Positions 43,307 to 51,721 of a stretch of DNA of 64,000 nt are shown here, in pieces. Where the stretch lies: positions 5,270,001 through 5,334,000 of the forward strand of contig NZ_CP076103.1 of the NCBI RefSeq assembly GCF_018732085.1, read 5' to 3'. The position numbers were made by a program, and so were the translations under genes. The notes beneath the pieces were generated by a model. It was not told the DNA's origin. It ran no database searches and saw nothing but the letters and a program-made list of their open reading frames with translations. The stretch is from Lysobacter capsici (GTDB taxonomy: Bacteria > Pseudomonadota > Gammaproteobacteria > Xanthomonadales > Xanthomonadaceae). Position 1 is the stretch's first letter, and the number at the start of each line of letters is the position of its first letter.

Positions 43307-44245
43307 TCAATCCTGATCGCCCCCGTCGCCCAGCGAATCGGCGATGAACTCACCCGCGCCCTGCGCCAGCAGCTTCTGCGCGACTTCGATGCCCAGGCAC
43401 TCGGGCGCGTCGCCGCGGCCCTCGCCGTGCGCGCGCACCGCGCGACCGTCGCTGGCCGAACCGACCTGCCCGTCCAGGCGCAGGTGCTCGCCGTCCAGAC
43501 GTGCATACGCGGCGACCGGCACGTGGCAGCTGCCGTGCAGTGCGCGGTTCATGCCGCGCTCGGCTTCCACGCAGGTGCGGGTGGCGGCGTGATCGAGCGC
43601 GGCGCATAGCTCGCGGGTGGACAGGTCGTCCTCGCGGCATTCGATCGCGATCGCGCCCTGCGCCGGCGCCGGCAGCCAGTACGGCGATTCCAGGCGCGCG
43701 CGGATGCGTGCGTCCAGGCCGAGCCGCTGCAGGCCCGCGCAGGCCAGGATGATGGCGTCGTACTCGCCCGCGTCCAGGCGCCCGAGCCGGGTGTTGACGT
43801 TGCCGCGCAGGTCGCGCAGTTCCAGGTCCGGGCGCAGCGCGCGCAACTGGGCCTGGCGGCGCAGCGAGGAGGTGCCGACGCGGGCGCCGGTCGGCAGCGC
43901 GTCGATGCCGTCGAAGGCGTTGCTGACGAAGGCGTCGGCGTAGTCGGCGCGTTCCAGGATCGCCGGCATGGCGAAACCCGGTTCGAGCTCCATCGGTACG
44001 TCCTTGAGCGAATGCACCGCGCAGTCGGCTTCCCCGCGCAGCATCGCCAGTTCCAGTTCCTTGAGGAACAGGCCCTTGCCGCCGATCGCGGCCAGCGAGC
44101 GGTCCAGCACCTCGTCGCCGCGGGTGCTCATCGGCACCAGGGTGACCGTCAGGCCGGGATGCAGGGCGCGCAGGCGGTCGGCGACGTGCTCGCTCTGCCA
44201 CAGGGCGAGCGGGCTCTTGCGGGTGGCGATGCGCAGGGTCTTCAT
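43307..44245 (-). CDS. hemC: HemC, hydroxymethylbilane synthase
   Basis: A 312-residue porphobilinogen deaminase, which polymerises four porphobilinogens into hydroxymethylbilane for haem synthesis. LRIATRKSPLALWQSEHVAD opens the protein. MSTRGDEVLDRSLAAIGGKG and DCAVHSLKDVPMELEPGF carry conserved substrate- and cofactor-binding residues, including the catalytic Asp of SLKD. The dipyrromethane cofactor is attached at C240 in MNRALHGSCHVPVAAYARL. The length is normal. The order algZ-algR-hemC on the same strand matches the conserved arrangement in Pseudomonas and xanthomonads, though a 440-bp repeat-rich gap separates it from algR here. Confidence 0.96.
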   Translation of the reverse strand: MKTLRIATRKSPLALWQSEHVADRLRALHPGLTVTLVPMSTRGDEVLDRSLAAIGGKGLFLKELELAMLRGEADCAVHSLKDVPMELEPGFAMPAILERADYADAFVSNAFDGIDALPTGARVGTSSLRRQAQLRALRPDLELRDLRGNVNTRLGRLDAGEYDAIILACAGLQRLGLDARIRARLESPYWLPAPAQGAIAIECREDDLSTRELCAALDHAATRTCVEAERGMNRALHGSCHVPVAAYARLDGEHLRLDGQVGSASDGRAVRAHGEGRGDAPECLGIEVAQKLLAQGAGEFIADSLGDGGDQD

Positions 44246-44371
44246 GGCGGCATTATCGCCGCTGTTGGGGGCTTGAGGCCAAAGGCCGAGGAACGAGTGG
44301 AAAAGTGAGGGACGAGATTGGGGCGCAACGCTGGTTTGTTAGAGCAATGACGGATGCTGCCGCTTATAGCT

Positions 44372-44560
44372 CGTCATTCCCGAGAAGGCGAGTTTGGCTT
44401 TACTTCGGCGCAGGCGAACATCCTGGGCCTTCGGGCGAGAACGTTTGAAGTCGCTGGATATTCGGCTGCGCCGAAGTAAAGCGGAGCCCGCTTTCGCGGG
44501 AATGACGGTCTGGAAGGATGGCGCTGAAGGCTCTGGATTCCCGCCTTCGCGGGAATGACG
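44372..44560. repeat. GTCATTCCCG...GGGAATGAC repeats with inner TTTACTTCGGCGCA inverted pair
   Basis: CGTCATTCCCGAGAAGGCG (44372-44390) faces CTTTCGCGGGAATGACGG (about 44491-44508) and a further copy GCCTTCGCGGGAATGACGG (44541-44559). Between them GCTTTACTTCGGCGCA and its reverse complement (44396-44411 and 44467-44482) form a second inverted pair. This is another intergenic repeat family (E). No gene is supported. Confidence 0.75.
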
Positions 44561-44576
44561 GTAGGAGGGTTGCGCC

Positions 44577-44690
44577 GACTCCCGACTCCCGACTCCCGAC
44601 TCCCGACTCCCGATTCCCGATTCCCGATTCCCGATTCCCGATTCCCGATTCCCGAATCCCGAATCCCGAATCCCGAATCCCAAGATTCAA
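44577..44690. repeat. Tandem ACTCCCG / ATTCCCG heptamer array (family D)
   Basis: About 15 consecutive heptamers. The first five or so read ACTCCCG and the rest ATTCCCG, with spacing variants GAATCCC towards the end. It lies just past the algR stop and is the longest of three such tracts in the window. The heptamer periodicity makes it prone to slippage. Confidence 0.85.
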
Positions 44691-45421
44691 AGATGCTTGA
44701 GCGTCTCCCGCAACGCCGCCACGCACCGCCGGCTCACTTCCAGCGGCTGCTTGCCGTGGCGCAGCACCGCCTGTACGTGACCTTCGGCGTTGCGCTTGAG
44801 TTCGACGATCTCGTGCCGGGCCACCAGGCAGTTGCGGTGGATGCGCACGAAACGCTCGCCGAATTCGTCTTCCAGCGATTTCAGCGATTCCTCGATCAGG
44901 TCCTCGCCGCGGGCGTGATGCACGATCACGTACTTCTCTTCGGCGTGCAGGTAATGCACGTCGTCGATCGGGATCAGGCGCAGGCTGCCGCGCAGGCGCG
45001 CGCACAGGTGGCTGCGGATCTGGCCCGGCGCGGTCTCGCCGCCGTCGTGGCGTTCGCGACCGGCGGCGAAGGTGCGCACGCGTTCGAGCGCGGCGTCCAG
45101 GCGTTCGGCCCGCACCGGCTTGACCAGGTAATCGATCGCTTCGGCGTCGAACGCCGACAGCGCATGCGCGTCGTAGGCGGTGCAGAACACCACCGCCGGG
45201 CGCGGATCGAACGCGGCCAGGTGGCGCGCGGCCTCCAGGCCGTCGATGCCGGGCATGGCGATGTCCAGCAGCACCAGATCCGGCCGGTGTTCGGCGCAGG
45301 CGTGCAGGGCGTGCTGGCCGTCGACCGCTTCGGCGACGATCTCCACGTCCGGCCGCAAGGCCAGCAGCGCGCGCAGCCGCTCGCGCGCCAACGGTTCGTC
45401 GTCAGCGATCACCACTCTCAT
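44687..45421 (-). CDS. algR: AlgR-like LytTR response regulator
   Basis: A 244-residue regulator. The receiver domain (1-120) has acidic pocket residues in VVIADDEPLARERLR, the phosphoacceptor D53 in LVLLDIAMPGIDG, T in VVFCTAYD and K in DYLVKPVRAERL. The LytTR DNA-binding domain (about 135-244) contains IPIDDVHYLHAEEKYVIVHH and LEDEFGERFVRIHRNCLVAR. In relatives AlgR controls type IV pili, exopolysaccharide and virulence. The ATG at 45421 (MRVVIADD) has GAGG upstream; an alternative ATG at 45445 overlaps the kinase stop (ATGA) and would add eight residues. It is the partner of the adjacent AlgZ-like kinase. Confidence 0.9.
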   Translation of the reverse strand: MRVVIADDEPLARERLRALLALRPDVEIVAEAVDGQHALHACAEHRPDLVLLDIAMPGIDGLEAARHLAAFDPRPAVVFCTAYDAHALSAFDAEAIDYLVKPVRAERLDAALERVRTFAAGRERHDGGETAPGQIRSHLCARLRGSLRLIPIDDVHYLHAEEKYVIVHHARGEDLIEESLKSLEDEFGERFVRIHRNCLVARHEIVELKRNAEGHVQAVLRHGKQPLEVSRRCVAALRETLKHL

Positions 45422-45441
45422 GGCCAGCCTCGTCGCACCCT

Positions 45442-46512
45442 TCATCGACTCTGCGCCTCCACCCCGGTCGGCACGTGCAGTTCGCACAGATAGTATCCCC
45501 GCTCCCAGCCTGAGGTCATTCGCGCCGTAGGTCCATAGGCATAACGCAGACGCTGGACGATGCTGTGCTGGGCATGGCGCGATCCGGCGCGGGCTTCGGT
45601 CGGGGCCGGGGACGGGTTGCGGATGCGCAGCAGCAGGTGATCGCTGAGCTGGGTCAGCTCGATTTCGATCTCGCCGCCGCCCGGCAAGGGCGAAATCCCG
45701 TGCAGCACGGCGTTCTCGACCAGCGGCTGCAGGATCAGCCGCGGCAGCGGCATCTTCCACGGCAGCGGCTCGCGCTTGCGCCAGACCACCCGCAGGCGCT
45801 CGCGCAGGCGCAGTTGCTCGATCGCCAGGTAGCGCTCGGCCAGCTCGACCTCCTCGGCCAGGCTGGAATCGCTCTTGGACGCGCCCAGCGCGGCGCGGAA
45901 CAGGTCCGACAGGTCCAGTACGGTGCGCTCGGCCACGTCAGGGTCGCTGCGCACCAGCCCGGCGATGGTGTTCATGCTGTTGAAAAGGAAGTGCGGCTTG
46001 ATCCGCGCCTGCAGCGCCTCGACCTCGGCGCGCGCGTTGGCGCGGACCTGGGCCTTCCAGCTGTCGTTGATGTAGAGGTAGCGCAGGACCACGCCGACGG
46101 CCAGGATCGCGATCGCCGCGGTGCCCAGCACGAAGCGCAGGAACGAGACCCCGGCCGGCACCAGGCCGATGCTGGTCACCGTGTCGATGGTGTGGGTGAC
46201 CCCGGCCACCGCGGCGGCGATCGCCGCGGCGGTCGCGGTGGCGATGAAGCCGCCCACGCCCGGCGGCAGCCGCGACAGCCATTTGCGCGACACGCACAGC
46301 AGCACCGAGATCGCCAGCGCCAGCCACAGCGCGAAGGCGCTGGAGGACACGAACCGGCCCAGATCCCAGCGGGTGCCGTCGGGCGACAGCGCCAGCACGA
46401 TCACGATCAGCTCGGCCATGCTCAGCATCACCACCAGCCGCGGCAACCGGCACAGGTCCGGCAGCCAGGGCTCGTGCTCGGCCAGGGGCAGACCGGTGGG
46501 CGGCGCGGCCAC
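45442..46512 (-). CDS. algZ: AlgZ/FimS-like LytS-type sensor histidine kinase
   Basis: A 356-residue membrane kinase starting at GTG. Four hydrophobic segments occupy about 25-42, 58-76, 85-105 and 120-146. The cytoplasmic kinase part has the unusual LytS-type H-box ARIKPHFLFNSMNTIAGLVR with H174. The ATP-binding N-box LPRLILQPLVENAVLHGISP follows, then a short GHKL domain in which the glycine box is reduced (GYYLCELHVP end), as in FimS/AlgZ. Its stop overlaps the alternative start of algR by 4 bp, so the two are cotranslated. The esterase gene ends 12 bp upstream of its start. Confidence 0.9.
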   Translation of the reverse strand: MAAPPTGLPLAEHEPWLPDLCRLPRLVVMLSMAELIVIVLALSPDGTRWDLGRFVSSSAFALWLALAISVLLCVSRKWLSRLPPGVGGFIATATAAAIAAAVAGVTHTIDTVTSIGLVPAGVSFLRFVLGTAAIAILAVGVVLRYLYINDSWKAQVRANARAEVEALQARIKPHFLFNSMNTIAGLVRSDPDVAERTVLDLSDLFRAALGASKSDSSLAEEVELAERYLAIEQLRLRERLRVVWRKREPLPWKMPLPRLILQPLVENAVLHGISPLPGGGEIEIELTQLSDHLLLRIRNPSPAPTEARAGSRHAQHSIVQRLRYAYGPTARMTSGWERGYYLCELHVPTGVEAQSR

Positions 46513-46524
46513 GGTCGGCGGGGC

Positions 46525-47226
46525 TCAGCGCTGGGCCGCGAACCGCTGCGACATCCAGTCGCCCAAGGCGTCGATTTCCTCGGCGCAGACCTGATGCGCC
46601 ATCGGATAGGCGTGCCAGTCGATCGTGAAGCCCAGGGTGCGCAGGCGCGCGGCGGCCATCTCGCCGCCGCGGTACGGCACCACCGGATCGTGCTGGCCGT
46701 GGGCCATGAACATCGGCTGGGTGTGCGCGACCGCGGTCGCCTCGCGGATCAGGCGGTCGGCCATCGGCAGGTAGGTCGATAGCGCGATCAGCCCGCCCAG
46801 CGGCTGTTTGCGTCGCAATGCGGTGGCGAGAGTGATCGCCCCACCCTGCGAGAACCCGGCCAGCACGATGCGCGAGGCCGGGACGCCGCGTTCGATTTCG
46901 CGCTCGATCAGCGCCTCGACCTGCCGCACCGATTCGTCGACCCCGGCTTCGTCGGCGCGGTTGGCCAGGTCGCTGAAATCGCGGATGTCGTACCAGGCGC
47001 GCATGCGCATGCCGTTGTTGATCGTGACCGCGCGCACCGGCGCATGCGGGAACACGAAACGCAGCACCGGCCAGTCGGGGCGCAGCAGTTCGGGCACGAT
47101 CGGCGCGAACCCATCGCCGCTGTCGCCCAGGCCGTGCAGCCACAGCACGCTCCAGGCGGGGTTCGGACCGGTTTCGCGGATGACGGCGTCGAGCAGTTCG
47201 GGGGATGCGGTGGGGGAAGTCTCCAT
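46525..47226 (-). CDS. Carboxylesterase/acyl-protein-thioesterase-like alpha/beta hydrolase
   Basis: A 233-residue hydrolase of the phospholipase/carboxylesterase (Abhydrolase_2) family. SVLWLHGLGDSGDGFAPIVP carries the H-G-L-G oxyanion loop. The nucleophile Ser is in IVLAGFSQGGAITLATAL, the Asp in MFMAHGQHDPVVPYRG and the His in WHAYPMAHQVCAEEI. The active site is complete. Such enzymes hydrolyse short-chain esters, lysophospholipids or protein-linked acyl groups. The ATG at 47226 (METSPTAS) was chosen; 47235 is an in-frame alternative. It ends 12 bp before the algZ start and may be the first gene of that operon. Confidence 0.9.
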   Translation of the reverse strand: METSPTASPELLDAVIRETGPNPAWSVLWLHGLGDSGDGFAPIVPELLRPDWPVLRFVFPHAPVRAVTINNGMRMRAWYDIRDFSDLANRADEAGVDESVRQVEALIEREIERGVPASRIVLAGFSQGGAITLATALRRKQPLGGLIALSTYLPMADRLIREATAVAHTQPMFMAHGQHDPVVPYRGGEMAAARLRTLGFTIDWHAYPMAHQVCAEEIDALGDWMSQRFAAQR

Positions 47227-47325
47227 GCGCCGCATTGTGGCCGGTCGGTGTGTGTCGCGCCAAGTTGCGGGGATGCGGGTGGACTGGCTGATCGCCGCTG
47301 ACAGGCCGGGCCATGGCCGCGGACA

Positions 47326-47440
47326 CTTTTGTGGGAGGGGTTTGAGCCCCGACGCTTTCCTTTCAGATCGCAGCGGCTGAGCGAAAAGCGTCGGGGCTCA
47401 AGCCCCTCCCACAAAAGCCTTGAAGCCCCTCCCACAAAGC
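47326..47440. repeat. Family A palindromic repeats (three units)
   Basis: CTTTTGTGGGAGGGGTTTGA plus GCCCCGACGCTTT faces AAAGCGTCGGGGCTCAAGCC...CTCCCACAAAAG, followed at once by a third, partial unit TTGAAGCCCCTCCCACAAAG. It fills the gap between the esterase and the TonB-like gene. Confidence 0.83.
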
Positions 47441-47498
47441 CCGAAGCCCTCCCTCATGAGCTCGAAGCCGCTTCCATGAAAGCGGACGCCGCCGGCCT

Positions 47499-48536
47499 TC
47501 AGCGCGACGGCAGCTTGAAATTCAAGGTCCGCCGGGCCGCATGCGATTGCCCGCTGGGCTCGAAACGCAGCCGCGCGACCGCCGCCAGGGCCGCGTCGTC
47601 GAACACCCCGGCCGGCTCGGCGCTCACCAGCCGGGCCGCGCCGGTGCGGCCGTCGGGCAGGATGGTGAAGCTGATCTCGACGCTGCCTTCGATCTTGCGA
47701 TTGAGCGCCGGCAAGGGATAGCGCGGGCTGGCGTCGGCGATCAGGCGCGGCATCGCGCGTGCCGGCGCACTGGCGACGGCGGTCGCGAGCGCGGGCGGCG
47801 GGTTCGCGGACGGGGTCGCGATCGACGCGGCCGATGCGACCGGCGTGCTCGCCCGGGCCGCGGCCTCGTCGGCGGCGAGCGCGCTGGCGACCGCGTCGGC
47901 CTTGATCGCGGCGCTGGCGGCGGCCGGCAAGGGCCGCGTGGCCGGCGTGCCGGGCGCGGTATCGGCGCGTTCGGACAGCAGGCGCTGGGTCTCCTCGCGC
48001 GCCTTGCGATCGCGCGCGGCGGTCGCGGTGCGCAGGCCCTCGCGCAGGCGCGGCAGCGCCGGCGCCTGCGGGTCCATGCGTTCGAGCAGATGCAGCAGGC
48101 GCTGCGATTCGGCCAGGTCGTCGTCGAGCAATGCCTGTTCGCCGGCGATCACCACATAGGGCTGCAACTCGCCGAGCGCGCTGATTACGTCGATCTGGCC
48201 CGGCTCCTTGTCGCGCAACGCCAGGTAGTAGTCGACCGCGCTGTCGCCGGCCGGGGTGTGGATGCGTTGCTCGCGCAGCGCCTGGGCGGCGCGGGCGCGC
48301 AAGCCTTCGCCGTCGAGCTCGACCAGCGGCTCGGGCAAGGCCGCCGCGTCGGCCTGCGCCGCCGCGGCCTGCGGCGGATCGGCCGGCGCCGCCGCGCCGC
48401 AGCCAGCCAGGCCCAGGCACAGCGCCAACCACAGGCCGGTACCGGCCGCGCGCGCCGAAGCGGCCTTCGACAGCACCCGCGCGCCCGTCGGCGCCATCGT
48501 TTTACAGCGACCGACCGCGCCAGCGCGCGTCGGCAT
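47499..48536 (-). CDS. TonB_C-domain protein with apparent lipoprotein signal
   Basis: A protein of about 345 residues. After a basic N-terminus, GTGLWLALCLGLAGCGAAAP contains a signal peptide ending at a lipobox (GLAGC, Cys at about residue 46). A helical, Ala-rich middle follows, with charged blocks LRARAAQALREQ and TAARDRKAREETQRLL. The C-terminal ~75 residues form a TonB_C domain: PRYPLPALNRKIEGSVEISF, TILPDGRTGAARLV and DDAALAAVARLRFEP. Classical TonB has an N-terminal membrane helix that contacts ExbB; a lipid anchor would change that. The ATG at 48536 is used; GTG 48551 is possible. No exbB/exbD nearby. Confidence 0.75.
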   Translation of the reverse strand: MPTRAGAVGRCKTMAPTGARVLSKAASARAAGTGLWLALCLGLAGCGAAAPADPPQAAAAQADAAALPEPLVELDGEGLRARAAQALREQRIHTPAGDSAVDYYLALRDKEPGQIDVISALGELQPYVVIAGEQALLDDDLAESQRLLHLLERMDPQAPALPRLREGLRTATAARDRKAREETQRLLSERADTAPGTPATRPLPAAASAAIKADAVASALAADEAAARASTPVASAASIATPSANPPPALATAVASAPARAMPRLIADASPRYPLPALNRKIEGSVEISFTILPDGRTGAARLVSAEPAGVFDDAALAAVARLRFEPSGQSHAARRTLNFKLPSR

Positions 48537-48837
48537 GCTCACAACCTTCACTGCACAACCCCTTACCCAGAAACTGCGAACTGCGCGCGCAGACTAGGTA
48601 CGGCATGTGACGGCGTTGCTGCTCAGCAGTTTGCTCATCCTGTTCGACGGTGACCGTCTCCCGATGCCGAGCCTCCTGCCGCGCGGCGCGGATTATGGAC
48701 GCAGCGGCCGGACCGGCGCGATGCGCAATCCGGCGGCCCGCGCCCGTGCCGCGCGGCGACCTTCGCCGGGACCGGGCTGAACGCGGCCGACGCGCTGAAA
48801 TTGTATTGCGCCGGCCGCGGCTCCTATGATCGCCGCC
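48537..48837. other. Divergent intergenic region without recognised gene
   Basis: This region lies between the TonB-like gene and the divergent metal-efflux block. Composition is typical of the genome. No repeat, hairpin or recognisable operator (for example a MerR/CueR-type dyad) stands out, although the metal-efflux promoter is expected here. Confidence 0.5.
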
Positions 48838-49254
48838 ATGCCCGGCCTGCCCTCCCTCGCGATCGCTCTGCGCCACCTCGCCTACGGCGTGTTGATCGCG
48901 GTGATGCTGATCAAACCGGTGCTGGCGTTCGCGACCGAGATCGGCGAACTCGCCGTCCCGGCCGTCGCGGCCCACGATCACGCGCAGGCCCGGATCGGGC
49001 ACGGCACCGCGGACACCACCGATACGTCCGACGCCGCCACCGCCCAGACCGACCCGGCCAACGATCACGACCCCGACGGCTGCGGCGACACCCAGTGGCA
49101 CCTGAGCCACTGCTGCGCCATGCAGGCCGCGCTGATGCCGCGTTTCCACATCGGCCTGTCGTTGCTCAGCGCCGCCGCGCCCAAGCCGGCCGCCGCGACC
49201 TCGTTCGTGCCCAGCCCGACCGCGGTCCCGTTCCGCCCACCCATCTTCGCCTGA
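48838..49254 (+). CDS. His/Cys-rich exported small protein preceding czcCBA (CopL/CzcI-like)
   Basis: A protein of about 138 residues. A hydrophobic N-terminus (LRHLAYGVLIAVMLIKPVLA) is followed by a potential metal-ligand-rich stretch: AHDHAQARIGHG, NDHDPDGCGDTQWHL and SHCCAMQAALMPRFH. A Pro-rich tail ends the protein. The arrangement of His and Cys and the location just upstream of the RND genes resemble CzcI/CopL-type small periplasmic metal-binding proteins; no formal family was identified. The ATG at 48838 was selected, with 48826 possible. It is probably the first gene of the efflux operon, 128 bp before czcC. Confidence 0.65.
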   Translation: MPGLPSLAIALRHLAYGVLIAVMLIKPVLAFATEIGELAVPAVAAHDHAQARIGHGTADTTDTSDAATAQTDPANDHDPDGCGDTQWHLSHCCAMQAALMPRFHIGLSLLSAAAPKPAAATSFVPSPTAVPFRPPIFA

Positions 49255-49382
49255 TCCCGAGCCCGGCCTAGCGCCGGCCCGCTGCCGTGTCGGCTGGCTT
49301 CGCGTCGGCCGCCATCGGCATCGGTCATCGCCGTGCGGCCTCGCGCCGCCGCGGCGCCGTTCGAGTTTCAGGAGAATTCCCC

Positions 49383-50714
49383 ATGCGGTTACGTCCGGCG
49401 GCCTTGGCCGCCCTGACGGCTGCGCTGTGCTTTCCGGCACAGGCGCGGCCGCCTCTCGCCCCCACAAGTCCCACCGCCCCGACCGAAACCGCCGCGCCGC
49501 AACGCGCCGGCTCGGTGTTCACCCTCGACGACGCGTTCGCGCGCATCGGCGACGCCCACCCCGACCTGCGCCTGTTCGGCGGCCAACGCCGCGTGCTCGA
49601 AGCCGAGCGCGACGGCGCCGCGCAACGGCCGGCGCTGGTCGGCGGCGTGTCGGTCGAAAACATCTTCGGCAGCGGCGCGCTGAGCGGGGTCAAGGGCGCC
49701 GAGATCACCCTGAGCCTGGCCTCGGTGTTCGAACGCGGCGGCAAGCTCGACGCCCGCCGCACCTTCGCCCAGAGCCGTATCGATGCGCTCGCGGTCGAGC
49801 GCGAAAGCCGCCGCCTGGACCTGCTGGCGGAAACCGCGCGCCGCTATCTGGCCGTGCTCGCCGCGCAGCGCCGGATCGAACTGGCCCAGTTCGACATCGG
49901 CCAGCGCAAGCGCAGCGTCGAGGCCGCGCGCGTGCGCCTGCAGGCCGGCGCCTCGCCCGAATCGGGCCTGCTGACCGCGCAGGCCGCGCAGGCGCGCGCC
50001 GAACTCGACCGCGCGCGCGGCGAACGCAGTCTGCTGGCCGCGCGCCAGCACCTGGCCGCGCTGTGGGGCGAACGCGATCCGGATTTCGCCACCGTGGCCG
50101 GCGATCCGTACGCCCTGCCGCAGATCGAGGACGCCGCCGCGCTGGCCGGCCTGCTCGACCGCAATCCCGAACTGGGCCGCTTCGTCGACGCGCGCCGGAT
50201 CGGCGAGGCGCGGGTGCGCCTGGCGCAAAGCCAGGCCTCGCCCGACCTGGACTGGCAGGTCGGCCTGCGCCGCCTGCAGGACGGCAACGACATGGCACTG
50301 ATCGGCAGCGTGTCGATGCCGCTGGGCGCGCGCGCCCGCGCCGAACCCGGCATCCGCGGCGCCCAGGCCGAACTGGCCTTGCTCGACATCGAACGCGAAG
50401 CCAAGGGCCTGTCGCTGTACTCGACCCTGGTCGAAGCGCACGGCCGCTACCGGGTCGGCGCGCTGGAAGTCGCGCGGCTCAAGGACGACGTGCTGCCGCG
50501 CATGGTCCGCGCCGAAAAGGCGGCCGAATACGCCTATCGCGCCGGCGCGATCAGTTATCTGGAACTGGCGCTGCTGCAGGCCGAAAGCGTCGCGGTGCGC
50601 ACGCAGCGCCTGGACGCCGCGCTCGACGCGCAACTGGCGCTGATCGAAATCCAGCGCCTCACCGGCGAGTCCTTCCTCGCCGCCTCGCCCATTCCCGCAG
50701 GAGCCACCCGATGA
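49383..50714 (+). CDS. czcC: CzcC-like outer-membrane efflux factor
   Basis: A 443-residue TolC-family protein with signal peptide MRLRPAALAALTAALCFPAQ. Two outer-membrane-efflux repeats are visible. The first begins FTLDDAFARIGDAHPDLRLF and continues through long helices (LDLLAETARRYLAVLAAQRR, VEAARVRLQAGASPESGLLT). The second begins ALAGLLDRNPELGRFVDARR and ends with YAYRAGAISYLELALLQAES. It forms the trimeric outer-membrane channel of a heavy-metal RND pump. Its stop overlaps the czcB start (ATGA). Length is normal for CzcC. Confidence 0.9.
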   Translation: MRLRPAALAALTAALCFPAQARPPLAPTSPTAPTETAAPQRAGSVFTLDDAFARIGDAHPDLRLFGGQRRVLEAERDGAAQRPALVGGVSVENIFGSGALSGVKGAEITLSLASVFERGGKLDARRTFAQSRIDALAVERESRRLDLLAETARRYLAVLAAQRRIELAQFDIGQRKRSVEAARVRLQAGASPESGLLTAQAAQARAELDRARGERSLLAARQHLAALWGERDPDFATVAGDPYALPQIEDAAALAGLLDRNPELGRFVDARRIGEARVRLAQSQASPDLDWQVGLRRLQDGNDMALIGSVSMPLGARARAEPGIRGAQAELALLDIEREAKGLSLYSTLVEAHGRYRVGALEVARLKDDVLPRMVRAEKAAEYAYRAGAISYLELALLQAESVAVRTQRLDAALDAQLALIEIQRLTGESFLAASPIPAGATR

Positions 50715-51721
50715 AGCCCGAATTGATGATCGTCGCGGGCCTGCTGGCCCTGAGCCTGAGCGCTTGCGGCGGCGGGTCTGATCCAAACGCCGCCGCGCAG
50801 GCATCGGCCGAAACGAAATCCGCCAAGGGCGAACACGCCGACGAAGCCGCCGACAGCCACGAACACGCCGAAGGCGAAGCCGGGCACGGCGAGCAAGCCG
50901 AAGTCGAAAGCACGGTGATCCGCACCGAGATCGCGCGCCGCTCCGGCATCGGCGTGGTCGCGGTCGGCGCCGGCACCATCGCCGACGAACACGAAGTGCA
51001 AGGCCTGCTCACCCCGCTGGAAGGCCGGATCGCGCGCATCACCGCGCGCTACCCCGGGCCGGTGCGTTCGCTGCGCGCCAACGTCGGCGATCGCGTCAGC
51101 GCCGGCCAAGCGCTGGCGACCATCGACAGCAACCTCAGCCTGACCACCTACAGCATCGCCGCGCCGATCTCCGGCGTGGTGCTCGCGCGCAACGCCTCGG
51201 TCGGCGAAGTCGCGGTCGAAGGCATGGCGCTGTTCGAAATCGCCGACCTGTCGACCTTGTGGGTCGACCTGCACGTGTTCGGCGAAGACGCCACCCATCT
51301 GCGCCCGGGCCTGCCGGTCACGGTGATGCGCATGGGCGACGACAACGGCGTGGAGACCACGCTCGACCGGATCCTGCCCGGCACCGCGACCGCCAGCCAG
51401 AGCACCGTCGCGCGCGCCTCGATCAAGAACGCCGACGGCCTGTGGCGTCCGGGTTCGGCGGTGCGCGCGCGGGTCACGGTGGAACAACTGCCGGTCGATC
51501 TGGCGGTGCCGCTGACCGCCTTGCAGCGCATGGACGATAGCGATGTGGTGTTCGTGCGCGAAGGCGAGCGCTACAGCGCGCGGCCGGTGAAACTCGGCCG
51601 CCGCGACGCGCGACGCGTGCAGGTGCTGTCGGGCCTGAAGGCCGGCGAACAGGTAGTGGTCGAACAGAGCTTCCTGATCAAGGCCGACATCGAAAAAGCG
51701 GGGGCCTCGCATGAACACTGA
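50711..51721 (+). CDS. czcB: CzcB-like periplasmic adaptor (membrane fusion protein)
   Basis: A 336-residue lipoprotein adaptor. MKPELMIVAGLLALSLSACG has a lipobox (LSAC at 16-19). A His/Glu-rich stretch (GEHADEAADSHEHAEGEAGH, about 38-58) is typical of metal-binding CzcB proteins. The barrel-sandwich halves are LEGRIARITARYPGPVRSLR...VGDRVSAGQ and YSIAAPISGVVLARNASVGE. The beta-barrel domain includes DLSTLWVDLHVFGEDATHL, and the C-terminal part ends in HEH. It lacks the long alpha-hairpin of some adaptors. It links CzcA to CzcC, and the start overlaps the czcC stop by 4 bp. Confidence 0.92.
   Translation: MKPELMIVAGLLALSLSACGGGSDPNAAAQASAETKSAKGEHADEAADSHEHAEGEAGHGEQAEVESTVIRTEIARRSGIGVVAVGAGTIADEHEVQGLLTPLEGRIARITARYPGPVRSLRANVGDRVSAGQALATIDSNLSLTTYSIAAPISGVVLARNASVGEVAVEGMALFEIADLSTLWVDLHVFGEDATHLRPGLPVTVMRMGDDNGVETTLDRILPGTATASQSTVARASIKNADGLWRPGSAVRARVTVEQLPVDLAVPLTALQRMDDSDVVFVREGERYSARPVKLGRRDARRVQVLSGLKAGEQVVVEQSFLIKADIEKAGASHEH

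Noticed and set aside
44577..44690. CRISPR-like appearance of the regular short repeats
   Set aside because: The heptamers are contiguous, with no unique spacers and no cas genes in the window.
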